This document shows, piece after piece, positions 36,816 through 46,390 of a DNA stretch of 64,000 bases; the stretch's first letter is position 1, and the number at the start of each line of letters is the position of its first letter. The notes below the pieces were generated by a model. The model ran no database searches. It was not told where the DNA came from and worked only from the letters and a program-made list of their open reading frames with translations. The translations under genes were made by a program, and so were the position numbers. This DNA comes from Rhodopseudomonas palustris (GTDB lineage Bacteria; Pseudomonadota; Alphaproteobacteria; Rhizobiales; Xanthobacteraceae): positions 992,001 to 1,056,000 of the forward strand of contig NZ_CP019966.1 in assembly GCF_003031265.1 (NCBI RefSeq). Reading direction: 5' to 3'.

Positions 36816-37325
36816 ATGTCTGATGTCGCGCAGGGCGAATCCGCCTTGGTGGTGCTCAGCGAACGGCTGACCAGTTCGGCAGCGTTCACGGCTCTATTTC
36901 GGGAGGGCATGGATCTGGTCGAAGAGACCGCCGCCTATCTCGACGGCTCCGGCCGCGCGGAGGCCAAGCTGCTCGACCGCGCCGTGAGCCTGACTTACGC
37001 CACCGAGAGCATGCGCCTGACCACCCGGCTGATGCAGCTCGCCTCCTGGCTGTTGCTGCACCGCGCCGTGAAGGAAGGCGAGATGACGCTTATCCAGGCC
37101 AACCGCGAAAAGACCAAGGTCAAGCTGTCGGCCGCCGATCCCGGCGCGCCTGATGTGCTGGAGCGCTTGCCGGAACAGCTGCAGTCGCTGATCGCGCGGT
37201 CGATGAGCCTGCAAAGCCGGATCCGCCGGCTCGACTCCACCATGCACACCCCGCCGGAGCCGCCGGCGCTCGGCAACCCGCTGGTGCCGCAGCTCAATAT
37301 GCTGAAGGCCGCGTTCGAGAACTGA
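36816..37325 (+). CDS. rcdA: RcdA-like DUF1465 protein
   Basis: A 169-residue all-helical protein of the DUF1465 family, whose known member is Caulobacter RcdA, the adaptor that with CpdR and PopA delivers CtrA to ClpXP. Conserved pieces include LFREGMDLVEETAAYLDG, YATESMRLTTRLMQLASWLLLHRAV, and the C-terminal SLQSRIRRLDSTM. The start ATG 36816 follows gaggcgttgacc; a TTG two codons upstream is less likely. CpdR is encoded at 21435 in this window. The family link is from memory; the functional role in this organism is inferred. Confidence 0.8.
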   Translation: MSDVAQGESALVVLSERLTSSAAFTALFREGMDLVEETAAYLDGSGRAEAKLLDRAVSLTYATESMRLTTRLMQLASWLLLHRAVKEGEMTLIQANREKTKVKLSAADPGAPDVLERLPEQLQSLIARSMSLQSRIRRLDSTMHTPPEPPALGNPLVPQLNMLKAAFEN

Positions 37326-37443
37326 GCGCTCCGATCAGATCTAAAGTCGCTGTGGCCGGGCTCGTCCCGGCCATTGGCATTTTTGGGGGACCGGCTGGTT
37401 ATCCCCAGCGCCCAAGGTCCGCAGCCACTTGATCCGCCAACGC

Positions 37444-37470
37444 AAAACGCCCCGCGCGAGCGGGGCGTTT
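37444..37470. terminator. Bidirectional terminator between rcdA and rpmE
   Basis: aaaacgccccg and cggggcgttt pair around cgcgag, flanked by A- and T-runs, so it can work on both strands. It lies between convergent genes. A small ggccgggc/gtcccggcc palindrome, a half copy of family B, lies just before it at about 37352-37373. Confidence 0.8.
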
Positions 37471-37525
37471 GTCGTATTGGGTCTCGAAAGAAGCGGCGAG
37501 CAGCCGGCGAAAAGCCGGCGCCGGC

Positions 37526-37753
37526 TCAATCCTTCTTGAGGAAGCCCGAGAACTTCTTCTGGAAGCGCGACACGCGGCCGCCGCGGTCCAGCACCTGCTG
37601 GGTGCCGCCGGTCCACGCCGGATGCGACTTCGGGTCGATGTCGAGGTTCAGCTTGTCGCCCTCTTTGCCCCAGGTCGACCGCGTCTGGTACTCGGTCCCG
37701 TCAGTCATGACGACGGTAATGGTATGATAGTCCGGGTGAATTTCGGTCTTCAT
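37526..37753 (-). CDS. rpmE: 50S ribosomal protein L31
   Basis: A 75-residue L31 that sits in the bridge between ribosomal subunits. It starts [19 protein letters not shown] and ends in the basic [12 protein letters not shown]. The zinc-binding cysteines of the classic form are absent, so this is the zinc-independent (C-) version usual in Rhizobiales. Start ATG 37753 with aagggat as ribosome site. Confidence 0.97.
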   Translation of the reverse strand: MKTEIHPDYHTITVVMTDGTEYQTRSTWGKEGDKLNLDIDPKSHPAWTGGTQQVLDRGGRVSRFQKKFSGFLKKD

Positions 37754-37950
37754 GGGTGATCCCTTGCGCTCGCCGGCGCCTGCATCGCGATGATTTCGGG
37801 CGAATTTGCTGGGCTCTATATCCCAGGCGCGCCGCATGCACAAGGCACAGCACACGATCCGGTGACCGGGTTGTCCCGGATTTGCCAGCCGCGGGCATTG
37901 CGGCCTATGTGGTGCCGGCTAAAGCGTTTTCATCGATTTGGCAGTTCCGA

Positions 37951-39855
<1,905 letters not shown>

Positions 39856-39871
39856 TTAGCTACATCAACGC

Positions 39872-39972
39872 CGTCATCGCCCGCGCAGGCGGGCGATCCA
39901 GTACCCCCCGAGCCTTTCACTTCCAAAGCAACGCTTCGGAATACTGGATCCTCCGCATTCGCGGAGGATGAC
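39872..39972. repeat. Family C composite palindrome, copy 3
   Basis: Left end cgtcatcgcccgcgcaggcg with gggcgatccagtac, right end tactggatcctccgc with gcggaggatgac. It separates the convergent ABC exporter and GNAT genes. Confidence 0.85.
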
Positions 39973-39999
39973 CACTGTCCTGGTTGAACCGACAACTCG

Positions 40000-40452
40000 T
40001 CAGGCCGGCCGCCACAGCATGTTCAGCACCGGCCGGCCGGAGCTGTTGAGTTCCTCGCTGGTCACCGCGAAGCCGTTGCGGCGATAGAACTTGATGGCGC
40101 GGTAGTTGTCGGCATTGACCTTGAGGGTGACCTCGGTCGGCGAGCGGCGCTTGGCCTCGTCGACCAGTGCTTCGGCGACACCCCATCCCCAGTGTTCGGG
40201 TTCGACCACCAACTGGTCGAGATAACCGGCTGCGTCGATCGTGACGAAGCCGATCAGCGCTATGCCCTGTTCGGCGACGATGATGGCGGCTTGCGGCACC
40301 AGCTCGCTGCGCCAGCGCTCGCGCCACCAATCGACCCGCTTGGTGAAGTCGATCGCCGGGTAAGCGAGTTGCCAGGTCCGCAGCCACAGCGCGATCGCGG
40401 GGTCTTCGTCGGCTTTGGTGTAGGGGCGGAGAGAGAAGGTGTGTGATGTCAT
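40000..40452 (-). CDS. GNAT family N-acetyltransferase
   Basis: A 150-residue acetyl-CoA-dependent acyltransferase. The central strand pair ends in VEPEHWGWGVAEALVDEAK, in which the acetyl-CoA loop (normally Q/RxxGxG/A) is WGWGVA, and the C-terminal NADNYRAIKFYRRNGF is the usual closing motif. Substrate unknown. The start is uncertain: ATG 40452 (MTSHTFSLRPY) is preferred for homology, and ATG 40464 is possible; neither has a strong ribosome site. A family D repeat begins 5 to 17 bp upstream, so its promoter probably lies in or beyond that element. Confidence 0.85.
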   Translation of the reverse strand: MTSHTFSLRPYTKADEDPAIALWLRTWQLAYPAIDFTKRVDWWRERWRSELVPQAAIIVAEQGIALIGFVTIDAAGYLDQLVVEPEHWGWGVAEALVDEAKRRSPTEVTLKVNADNYRAIKFYRRNGFAVTSEELNSSGRPVLNMLWRPA

Positions 40453-40468
40453 CGCACGTACCATGAAC

Positions 40469-40572
40469 CGTCATTCCGGGGCTGGCGCAGCGCAGCTGCG
40501 CGTGAACCCGGCATCTGACACGCGCACCGATCGAGATTCCGGGTTCGCCGCTTCGCGGCGCCCCGGAATGAC
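40469..40572. repeat. Family D composite palindrome, copy 4
   Basis: Left end cgtcattccggggctggcgc, internal gaacccggcatc and gattccgggttcgc, right end cgccccggaatgac. It fills the whole gap between the GNAT start and the end of the OmpA-like gene on the same strand. Confidence 0.85.
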
Positions 40573-40600
40573 CAACGAGGGACCCACGACAAGAACAACC

Positions 40601-41626
40601 TTACCGCTCCGTCAGCTTCAGTTCGATCCGCCGGTTGCGCTTATAGGCGTCGTCGGTGTCGGCGGTGTCGAGCGGCTGGAATTCGGCGAAGCCGGCGGCG
40701 ACCAGGCGCTGCGCCGGCACACCGAGCGACATTAGATACTGCACCACCGAGATCGCGCGGGCGCTCGACAGTTCCCAGTTCGACTTGAAGGCGCCGGTGA
40801 TTGGCCGCTTGTCGGTGTGGCCGTCGACCCGCACCACCCAGGGCAGCTCGGCCGGGATCTTCTTGTCGAGCTCCTTCAGCGCCTCGGCGACCTTGTCGAG
40901 CTCGGCGCGGCCTTCCGGCAGCAGCAGTGCCTGGCCGGTATCGAAGAACACTTCGGATTGGAAGACGAAGCGGTCGCCGACGATGCGGATGTCGGGCCGG
41001 TCGCCCAGGATGGCGCGCAGGCGGCCGAAGAACTCCGAGCGGTAGCGCGACAGCTCCTGCACCCGCTGCGCCAGCGCGACGTTCAGCCGCTGGCCGAGAT
41101 CGGCGATCTTGTTCTGGGATTCCTTGCCGCGCTTCTCGGATGCGTCGAGCGCTTCTTCCAGCGCGGCGAGCTGGCGGCGCAGCGCGGCGATCTGCTGGTT
41201 CAGCACTTCGACCTGTGCCAGCGCGCGGGCCGAGATCTGCTTTTCCGAATCCAGCGCCTTGTTGAGTTCGGTGGCGCGGCCGGCAGCGTCGTTGCCGGCG
41301 CCGGCGAGGCCGTCATACAGGCCCTTGACCCGGTCGCGTTCGCTCTCGGCCGCCGATAGCCCGGCGCGCATCTGCGCCAGCTGCTCCTCCAGATTGAGCT
41401 TGCCGAGCTTTTCCAGCGACAGGATGTCGTTGAGCTGCGCGATCTTGGCGTTCAGCTCGGCCAGCGCCTTGTCCTTGCCGGTGACCTCCTGCGACAGGAA
41501 GAACTGAACTACCAGGAACACGGTGAGCAGAAACACGATGCCGAGGATCAGGGTCGACAGCGCATCGACGAAGCCGGGCCAGTAATTGAAGCCGGATTCC
41601 TGCCGGCGGCCACGGGCCAGCGCCAT
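40601..41626 (-). CDS. Inner-membrane protein with OmpA/MotB peptidoglycan-binding domain
   Basis: A 341-residue protein: a short cytoplasmic start, one membrane helix (STLILGIVFLLTVFLVVQFFLS, about 20-42), a long coiled coil from about 50 to 200 rich in Leu, Ala, Glu and Arg, then an OmpA-like domain (FDTGQALLLPEGRAELDKVA, VDGHTDKRPI, NWELSSARAISVVQYL, NRRIELKL) that binds peptidoglycan. No acidic residue stands at the usual MotB proton position. Start ATG 41626 overlaps the preceding stop (TGATG), so it is coupled to the MotA-like gene. Together they form a membrane-to-wall complex whose role is unknown. Confidence 0.9.
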   Translation of the reverse strand: MALARGRRQESGFNYWPGFVDALSTLILGIVFLLTVFLVVQFFLSQEVTGKDKALAELNAKIAQLNDILSLEKLGKLNLEEQLAQMRAGLSAAESERDRVKGLYDGLAGAGNDAAGRATELNKALDSEKQISARALAQVEVLNQQIAALRRQLAALEEALDASEKRGKESQNKIADLGQRLNVALAQRVQELSRYRSEFFGRLRAILGDRPDIRIVGDRFVFQSEVFFDTGQALLLPEGRAELDKVAEALKELDKKIPAELPWVVRVDGHTDKRPITGAFKSNWELSSARAISVVQYLMSLGVPAQRLVAAGFAEFQPLDTADTDDAYKRNRRIELKLTER

Positions 41627-42690
41627 CAGCTCTTCTCCGGCTCGCGCAGGCTCTTCTCCGGCCGCTGCACCAGGGCGGACAACAGCTCCTTGATCTCGCG
41701 GTTCTGCTCGCCCTGGGCGTCGGCCCATTCGCGGATCATCTGCTGCTCGTTGCGCATGTGCGCGACCAGGCTCTGGATCGCGTTGGCGAGGTTGGCCATC
41801 GCGGCGGTGGTGGCGCGGTTGGCGCCGCCGTCCTCCAGTGTCAGCCGCAGCCGCTCGAGCGCGGCCTGCAGGTCGGCGCTGCCGGCAAGCGCGCCATCGC
41901 CGGCCGAGCTCCGCACCGTCGAGGCCAGCCAATCTTCGAGGTCGGTGTAGAAACGGTTCTGTGCCTGGCTGGACTGCAGATCGAGGAAGCCGAGGATCAG
42001 CGAGCCGGCGAGACCGAACAGCGACGACGAGAACGAAATCCCCATGCCGCCGAGCGGGGCGGCGAGGCCTTCCTTCAAGGTGTCGAACAGCGAGCCGGCG
42101 TCGCCGGTCACTTTCAGGCTGCCGATCACCCCGCCGATCGATCCGACGGTCTCGATCAGGCCCCAGAACGTGCCGAGCAGGCCGAGGAAGACCAAAAGCC
42201 CGGTTATGTAGCGCGAGATGTCGCGTGCTTCGTCGAGCCTTGTGGCGATCGAGTCGAGCAGGTGCCGCATTGTCTGCGGCGAGATCGCGATCCGCCCGGA
42301 GCGCTCGCCGCCGAGGATCGCGGCCATCGGCGCCAGCAAACTCGGCCGCCGGTCGAGCGCCAGCCCCGGATCGTTGATGCGGAAGTTATTGACCCAGGCG
42401 ACCTCGGGATACAGCCGGATCACCTGGCGGAAGGCCAGCACGACGCCGATCACCAGCACCGCGCCGATCAGGCCATTGAGGCCCGGATTGGCCATAAACG
42501 CGGCCAGCACCTGCTTGTACAACACCACCACGATCAGCGCGCACAGCACCAGGAACACCAGCATCCGCACCAGGAAGATTCGCGGCGACGACAACTTGTC
42601 GAGTTCGATCTCCATCGCGTGGCGCGGGGAAGGGCCTGAAGCCATCGTCGGTTTGGTCTCCGGTTTGCCGGAAGCGGCTGTTTCACCCAA
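41626..42690 (-). CDS. MotA/TolQ/ExbB-like membrane protein
   Basis: A 354-residue protein with helices near residues 43-62 and 75-95, and two more in the proton-channel-like core at about 165-240 (GLLVFLGLLGTFWGLIETVG, then GMGISFSSSLFGLAGSLILGFLDLQ). The core matches the MotA/TolQ/ExbB fold. The C-terminal part is a long cytoplasmic helix (NANAIQSLVAHMRNEQQMIRE region). The gene is first in a two-gene unit with the OmpA-domain gene, which resembles motor or biopolymer-transport stators conserved in Rhizobiales. It is not the flagellar stator: no flagellar genes are near. Confidence 0.85.
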   Translation of the reverse strand: MGETAASGKPETKPTMASGPSPRHAMEIELDKLSSPRIFLVRMLVFLVLCALIVVVLYKQVLAAFMANPGLNGLIGAVLVIGVVLAFRQVIRLYPEVAWVNNFRINDPGLALDRRPSLLAPMAAILGGERSGRIAISPQTMRHLLDSIATRLDEARDISRYITGLLVFLGLLGTFWGLIETVGSIGGVIGSLKVTGDAGSLFDTLKEGLAAPLGGMGISFSSSLFGLAGSLILGFLDLQSSQAQNRFYTDLEDWLASTVRSSAGDGALAGSADLQAALERLRLTLEDGGANRATTAAMANLANAIQSLVAHMRNEQQMIREWADAQGEQNREIKELLSALVQRPEKSLREPEKS

Positions 42691-42825
42691 TATGGCACAG
42701 CACGGCGCGGAAGAAAGCCGTTGCGGCGGTTATCCGCCACCGCGTCGTGGGGGAACTCGAATCGAAACTCCGACGTGGCGCAGAACGTATCTGCCGTCTC
42801 AGCATGGCAGTCGAACGACGGGTGG

Positions 42826-43653
42826 ATGATGACGGGTGTGTATCTCGGAGCGCTGGCGGGAATCGCGGTGGCGCTGGCGGTGCTGATGGCCGGCGCATGG
42901 GTGGTGCAGCAGCGGACCGGCAATTCCGGCTGGGTCGATACTATCTGGACGTTTTCGCTCGGGTTGACCGGCGCGGTGTCGTCGTTGTGGCCGATCGACG
43001 GCGCTGCGCCGGATGCGCGGCAATGGCTGGTGGCGGTGCTGGTCGCGGCGTGGTCGCTGCGGCTCGGCTCGCACATCGCCGCCCGCACCCAGCAAATTTC
43101 CGACGATCCGCGCTACGCCGCCTACGCGGCGGAGTGGGGCGCGGATGCACCGAAGAAGATGTTCTTCTTCCTGCAGAATCAGGCCTACGCCACCATTCCG
43201 CTGGTGTTTGCGATCTTCGTCGCGGCGCATGCGCCGGCCGGCAGCTTGCGGCTGCAGGACTATCTCGGCGTGCTGATCCTGATCGTCGGCATCGCCGGCG
43301 AAGGGCTGGCCGACTCCCAGCTCAAGGCGTTCCGTGAAGATCCCGCCAACAAGGGCAAGGTGTGCGACGCCGGGCTGTGGCGGTGGTCGCGGCATCCGAA
43401 CTACTTCTTCCAGTGGTTCGGCTGGCTGGCCTATCCGGTGATCGCGATCCCGTTCGCCGAGCCGCTGTCTTACCTCTGGGGCTATGCGGCCGTGGCAGCG
43501 CCGCTGTTCATGTACTGGATCCTGGTGTACGTCACCGGCATTCCGCCGCTCGAGGAGCAGATGCTGAAATCGCGCGGTGACCGCTATCGCGACTACCAGG
43601 CCAGGACCTCGATGTTCTTCCCGCTGCCGCCCCGGCGCTCCGCCACGCCATGA
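42826..43653 (+). CDS. DUF1295 membrane protein (steroid 5-alpha-reductase-like)
   Basis: A 275-residue polytopic membrane protein of the DUF1295 family, in the steroid-5-alpha-reductase/ICMT superfamily, whose members reduce or methylate lipid substrates. Conserved pieces are GNSGWVDTIWTFSLG, the RYAAYAAEWG region, and the C-terminal WRWSRHPNYFFQWFGWLAYP with PLFMYWIL and PPLEEQML. Start ATG 42826 or the next codon; the ribosome site is weak. Its stop overlaps the start of the CFA-like methyltransferase (ATGA), a pairing seen in many proteobacteria, so the two probably modify the same fatty acyl or lipid substrate. Confidence 0.88.
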   Translation: MMTGVYLGALAGIAVALAVLMAGAWVVQQRTGNSGWVDTIWTFSLGLTGAVSSLWPIDGAAPDARQWLVAVLVAAWSLRLGSHIAARTQQISDDPRYAAYAAEWGADAPKKMFFFLQNQAYATIPLVFAIFVAAHAPAGSLRLQDYLGVLILIVGIAGEGLADSQLKAFREDPANKGKVCDAGLWRWSRHPNYFFQWFGWLAYPVIAIPFAEPLSYLWGYAAVAAPLFMYWILVYVTGIPPLEEQMLKSRGDRYRDYQARTSMFFPLPPRRSATP

Positions 43654-44675
43654 GCGGGCTCGCCTCGCTGATCGACATTGCCGAGCGGGTGCCGCTGCCG
43701 GATGCGGTGATCCGCGCCGGCATCCGGATGCTGTGCGCCCGCACCGCCGCCAAGATGGCGCTCGGCAATGAGACCAGCGACGCGGCATTCGCGCACGCGA
43801 TGGCGGCGCGCGAGGTCGCCGAGCATCCCGACGCGGCGAACGCCCAGCACTACGAGGTTCCGGCGGCGTTCTTCGGCAAGGTGCTCGGGCCGCACCGCAA
43901 ATACTCATCCTGCTTCTATCGCGATGCCGAGACCACGCTGGCGCAGGCGGAAGCGGAGGCGCTGCGGCTGACGATAGAGCACGCCGACCTGCGCGACGGC
44001 CAGGCGATCCTCGAACTCGGCTGCGGCTGGGGTTCGCTGTCGCTGGCGATGGCCGAGCGGTTTCCCTATGCGCGGATCCTGTCGGTGTCGAACTCGGCGT
44101 CGCAGCGGCAGTACATCGAGGCTCAGGCCGCCGCGCGGCGGCTGATGAACCTGCGCGTCGTCACCTGCGACATGAATGCGTTCGAACCCCACGACAAATT
44201 CGACCGTGTGGTCTCGGTCGAGATGTTCGAGCACATGATGAACTGGCGCAAGCTGATGACTTGGATCCGCGGCTGGCTGAAGCCGGGCGGGTTGTTTTTC
44301 ATGCACGTCTTCAGTCACCGCCGCGGCACTTACTTGTTCGACCGAACCGACGCTGCCGACTGGATCGCGCAGCATTTCTTCACCGGCGGAGTGATGCCGA
44401 GCCACCGGCTGATCCGGCAATACGCCGATCTGTTCGAGATCGACGAGCAGTGGCGCTGGAGCGGTCGTCACTACCAGCGCACGGCCGAAGACTGGCTGGT
44501 CAATTTCGATCGTCACCGCGACGAGATCGAAACCATCCTGCGCCCGGTCTATGGCGACGACACCGCGTTGTGGATGCGTCGCTGGCGCTGGTTCTTCCTC
44601 GCAACCTCCGGTCTGTTCGGCTATGCCGACGGCGACGAATGGGGCGTGAGTCATTACCGCCTGAAGCCGGCCTGA
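43650..44675 (+). CDS. Cyclopropane-fatty-acid-synthase-like methyltransferase
   Basis: A 341-residue SAM-dependent methyltransferase. The SAM site is ILELGCGWGSLSLAMAERFP near residue 120; further motifs are NSASQRQYIEAQA, VVSVEMFEHMMNW and FFMHVFSHRRGTYLF, as in CFA synthases and coclaurine N-methyltransferase-like proteins. It lacks the long N-terminal lipid-binding domain of E. coli Cfa (382 residues). Coupled to the DUF1295 gene, it may methylate a fatty-acyl double bond whose product the DUF1295 protein then reduces. That two-step reaction is inference. Confidence 0.88.
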   Translation: MSGLASLIDIAERVPLPDAVIRAGIRMLCARTAAKMALGNETSDAAFAHAMAAREVAEHPDAANAQHYEVPAAFFGKVLGPHRKYSSCFYRDAETTLAQAEAEALRLTIEHADLRDGQAILELGCGWGSLSLAMAERFPYARILSVSNSASQRQYIEAQAAARRLMNLRVVTCDMNAFEPHDKFDRVVSVEMFEHMMNWRKLMTWIRGWLKPGGLFFMHVFSHRRGTYLFDRTDAADWIAQHFFTGGVMPSHRLIRQYADLFEIDEQWRWSGRHYQRTAEDWLVNFDRHRDEIETILRPVYGDDTALWMRRWRWFFLATSGLFGYADGDEWGVSHYRLKPA

Positions 44676-44889
44676 CTGTTCGCGCACGGGGGGCGCGACG
44701 TGTTGTCGCTCTGCGTGTGCTGCAAAGCTCGACGATGCGCGCGCTCGTTGTGGCGCCGCTCTCGCGGCCAATTCACAACACAGTGAGCAGTAGTGTTTTC
44801 AAGCGGTTCTGGGCCCAAAAATCCCGCTTAATAAACAGCTAACTACATGGAACTAATCACTTCTTGGTTCCTGAACCGGGCCGACAAAA
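44676..44889. other. Intergenic segment before the FixK-type box
   Basis: No supported gene. A 26-codon frame from 44846 has no ribosome site and runs over the regulatory box. The ggaac/gttcc dyad near 44850-44870 is too loose to call. Confidence 0.35.
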
Positions 44890-44903
44890 TTGATCCGGCG
44901 CAA
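44890..44903 (+). promoter_or_regulatory. FixK/FNR-type binding site
   Basis: TTGATCCGGCGCAA has the TTGAT-N4-CGCAA form of rhizobial FixK2 boxes. Its centre is about 62 bp before the GTG of a small membrane-protein gene. A start point near 44938 would put it at the class II position (-41.5). It matches the box at 49234 in 13 of 14 positions. Confidence 0.65.
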
Positions 44904-44958
44904 TGCGGGCAGCGGTACTTTCCCTAGTTTTGCCTTCGACGAAAGCAGGAGGTGTGAC

Positions 44959-45153
44959 GTGTTTCTAGATTCTGTCGGATCGCTCGTGTTGTTCCTGACG
45001 TGCGCCGTCGGCCCTGCGTTGATTGCGTATCTCGTCGTCGACGATCTGTGGCGTAAGGCAACTCAGCGTGCGCAACCGCAGCCCCCGGCTCCGGTGGTGA
45101 CCGCCAAGCAGGCGCCCGAGCGGCGCTTCGGCTGGTTCGCGTGGGCGAACTGA
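44959..45153 (+). CDS. Small membrane protein behind a FixK-type box
   Basis: A 64-residue protein, GTG start at 44959 with a full ggagg ribosome site seven bases before it. One hydrophobic helix (VGSLVLFLTCAVGPALIAYLVV, about 6-27) is followed by a short basic stretch (DDLWRKATQRAQ), a Pro/Gln linker and a C-terminal aromatic tail (RRFGWFAWAN). No family recognised. With a microoxic-type regulatory site upstream, a role as a small accessory subunit of a respiratory or photosynthetic membrane complex is possible, but nothing identifies the partner. Confidence 0.65.
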   Translation: MFLDSVGSLVLFLTCAVGPALIAYLVVDDLWRKATQRAQPQPPAPVVTAKQAPERRFGWFAWAN

Positions 45154-45240
45154 GTTCGGTGAACTAAGCTACGAGTTCAAGACGGGCGCACCCGCCGTCG
45201 AGCTTCCAGGGTGCTCATCGCAAACAGTGAGGAAAGAGCC

Positions 45241-45435
45241 TTGACCATTGTTGCATTGATCGCAGCGATCTACGGGCTGGTCGGCCTGATCGGTCTGGTG
45301 GCCTTGATCATCGGCGGCCGTGAGGTCGTGGCGCAGAACGCGCACTGGAAGCGCTTCGACGACGCCCATTACTGGGACGAAGCGGCGGAAGACTGGCGGC
45401 CGCACGAACACGCCTCGCGGCCCGCGACGGCCTGA
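45241..45435 (+). CDS. Second small membrane protein of the FixK-box unit
   Basis: A 64-residue protein. I choose TTG 45241 because gaggaa lies six bases before it; GTG 45211 in the same frame has no such site. One helix, IVALIAAIYGLVGLIGLVALIIGG, is followed by a soluble tail rich in Trp, His, Asp and Glu (HWKRFDDAHYWDEAAEDWRPHEH). It starts 87 bp after the first small gene and ends before a strong terminator, so the two form one unit. No family recognised; the His/Asp-rich tail could bind metal. Confidence 0.6.
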   Translation: MTIVALIAAIYGLVGLIGLVALIIGGREVVAQNAHWKRFDDAHYWDEAAEDWRPHEHASRPATA

Positions 45436-45484
45436 TCGGACGTCGATCCGCCCGCGCCGATCGCGGCGCCAACTTGAAAATTCG

Positions 45485-45524
45485 AAGGCCGGCACCTGCG
45501 CCTCGCAGCTGCCGGCCTTTTCTT
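45485..45524 (+). terminator. Intrinsic terminator of the small-protein unit
   Basis: aaggccggca and tgccggcctt form a 10-bp stem with an inner gcg/cgc pairing loop, followed by tttcttg. The XRE gene converges from the other side 8 bp further on. Confidence 0.85.
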
Positions 45525-45532
45525 GTTCGGTG

Positions 45533-45742
45533 CTATTTATCTTCGACGTATTCGAGAATGTCGCCGGGTTGACACTCCAGCACCGCGCAAATCCGTGACA
45601 GCGTTTCGAACCGAATGCCCTTCACCTTGCCGGATTTCAGCAGCGAGACGTTCTGCTCGGTGATGCCGATCTGCTCGGCGAGCTCCTTCGAGCGCATCTT
45701 GCGCCGCGCCAGCATCACGTCGAGATTCACCACAATCGCCAT
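45533..45742 (-). CDS. XRE-family helix-turn-helix regulator (YozG-like)
   Basis: A 69-residue Cro/C1-type DNA-binding protein made of little more than the HTH domain: VVNLDVMLARRKMRSKELAEQIGITEQNVSLLKSGKVKGIRFETLSRICAVLECQPGDILEY in pieces. This short type is regularly encoded beside a DUF2975 membrane protein, as here, with 3 bp between the genes. It probably controls its own operon through the palindrome at 46352-46372, perhaps with the membrane protein as sensor or antagonist. Confidence 0.92.
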   Translation of the reverse strand: MAIVVNLDVMLARRKMRSKELAEQIGITEQNVSLLKSGKVKGIRFETLSRICAVLECQPGDILEYVEDK

Positions 45743-45745
45743 CGC

Positions 45746-46321
45746 CTACACGAAGCTCGCATTCTCGTCCGCCAGCCGCGCCGCTTCGCGCATCACCGCC
45801 GCGACCGCCACCAGGACGCCGCCGACGATCACCGAAACATAGTCGTTGCTGGAGAACGTCAGCACCAGCAGACGTTGACCGGGGGGATTGCTGAGCGACA
45901 GCGCGAGCGCCAAAGCGGTCGCGGTGACGGGGCCAAGCAGACCCTGCGCCAGCACGGCGATGCCGAAGCGCTGCAGGTGGGTGGCTGCTGTGGTGGTGAA
46001 GACCTGGCCTCGCGCGAACTCGGCGAACAGCGACCGCACATTGACCAACCCCCACAGCATCACGGCAACCGGCACGCTGATAATCACCGCCGCCAGCGCC
46101 TGATTGCCGGCGTCGAGCGGCAGGCGCGTGCCGATCTCGCCGAGCTTGGTCAGCAGCAGATTGCGGGTCCAGCTCGGGACCAGGAAGACGGCGCCGATCA
46201 GCCCCACGATCAGCACGATCCCAATTGTGCTCATCCATTCCATCGCGCGCGACAGCCGCACCAGCTTGGTGGCCGCCGGACCGGTCAGTCCGATCGAGGT
46301 GCCGGATAGTCGTGCTTGCAT
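45746..46321 (-). CDS. DUF2975 membrane protein
   Basis: A 191-residue protein with four hydrophobic helices (STIGIVLIVGLIGAVFLVPS; ALAAVIISVPVAVMLWGLVN; FGIAVLAQGLLGPVTATALAL; DYVSVIVGGVLVAVAAVM) and the family segment VRSLFAEFARGQVFT between helices two and three. Function is unknown; the family is nearly always paired with a small XRE regulator, which follows here. A perfect palindrome lies 30 bp upstream of the start codon. Confidence 0.88.
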   Translation of the reverse strand: MQARLSGTSIGLTGPAATKLVRLSRAMEWMSTIGIVLIVGLIGAVFLVPSWTRNLLLTKLGEIGTRLPLDAGNQALAAVIISVPVAVMLWGLVNVRSLFAEFARGQVFTTTAATHLQRFGIAVLAQGLLGPVTATALALALSLSNPPGQRLLVLTFSSNDYVSVIVGGVLVAVAAVMREAARLADENASFV

Positions 46322-46351
46322 TGCAAGGCTCCATCATCTATTTCGAGATGA

Positions 46352-46372
46352 AATTATCGTAAAACGATAATT
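46352..46372. promoter_or_regulatory. Perfect palindrome, candidate XRE operator
   Basis: AATTATCGT-aaa-ACGATAATT is a perfect inverted repeat with 9-bp arms in a markedly AT-rich gap. It is 30 bp from the DUF2975 start and 18 bp from the lipoprotein start on the other strand, so it can control both. Confidence 0.7.
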
Positions 46373-46390
46373 TATCATCGTCAAGATAGG

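Noticed and set aside
40601..42690. MotA-like plus OmpA-domain pair as Zorya defence genes (ZorA/ZorB)
   Set aside because: No ZorC, ZorD or ZorE-type helicase/nuclease gene lies nearby, the neighbours are ordinary, and similar pairs occur widely in Rhizobiales without defence context.
44846..44926. A 26-codon plus-strand frame before the small membrane-protein gene
   Set aside because: No ribosome site, and it runs through the FixK-type box; probably not translated.
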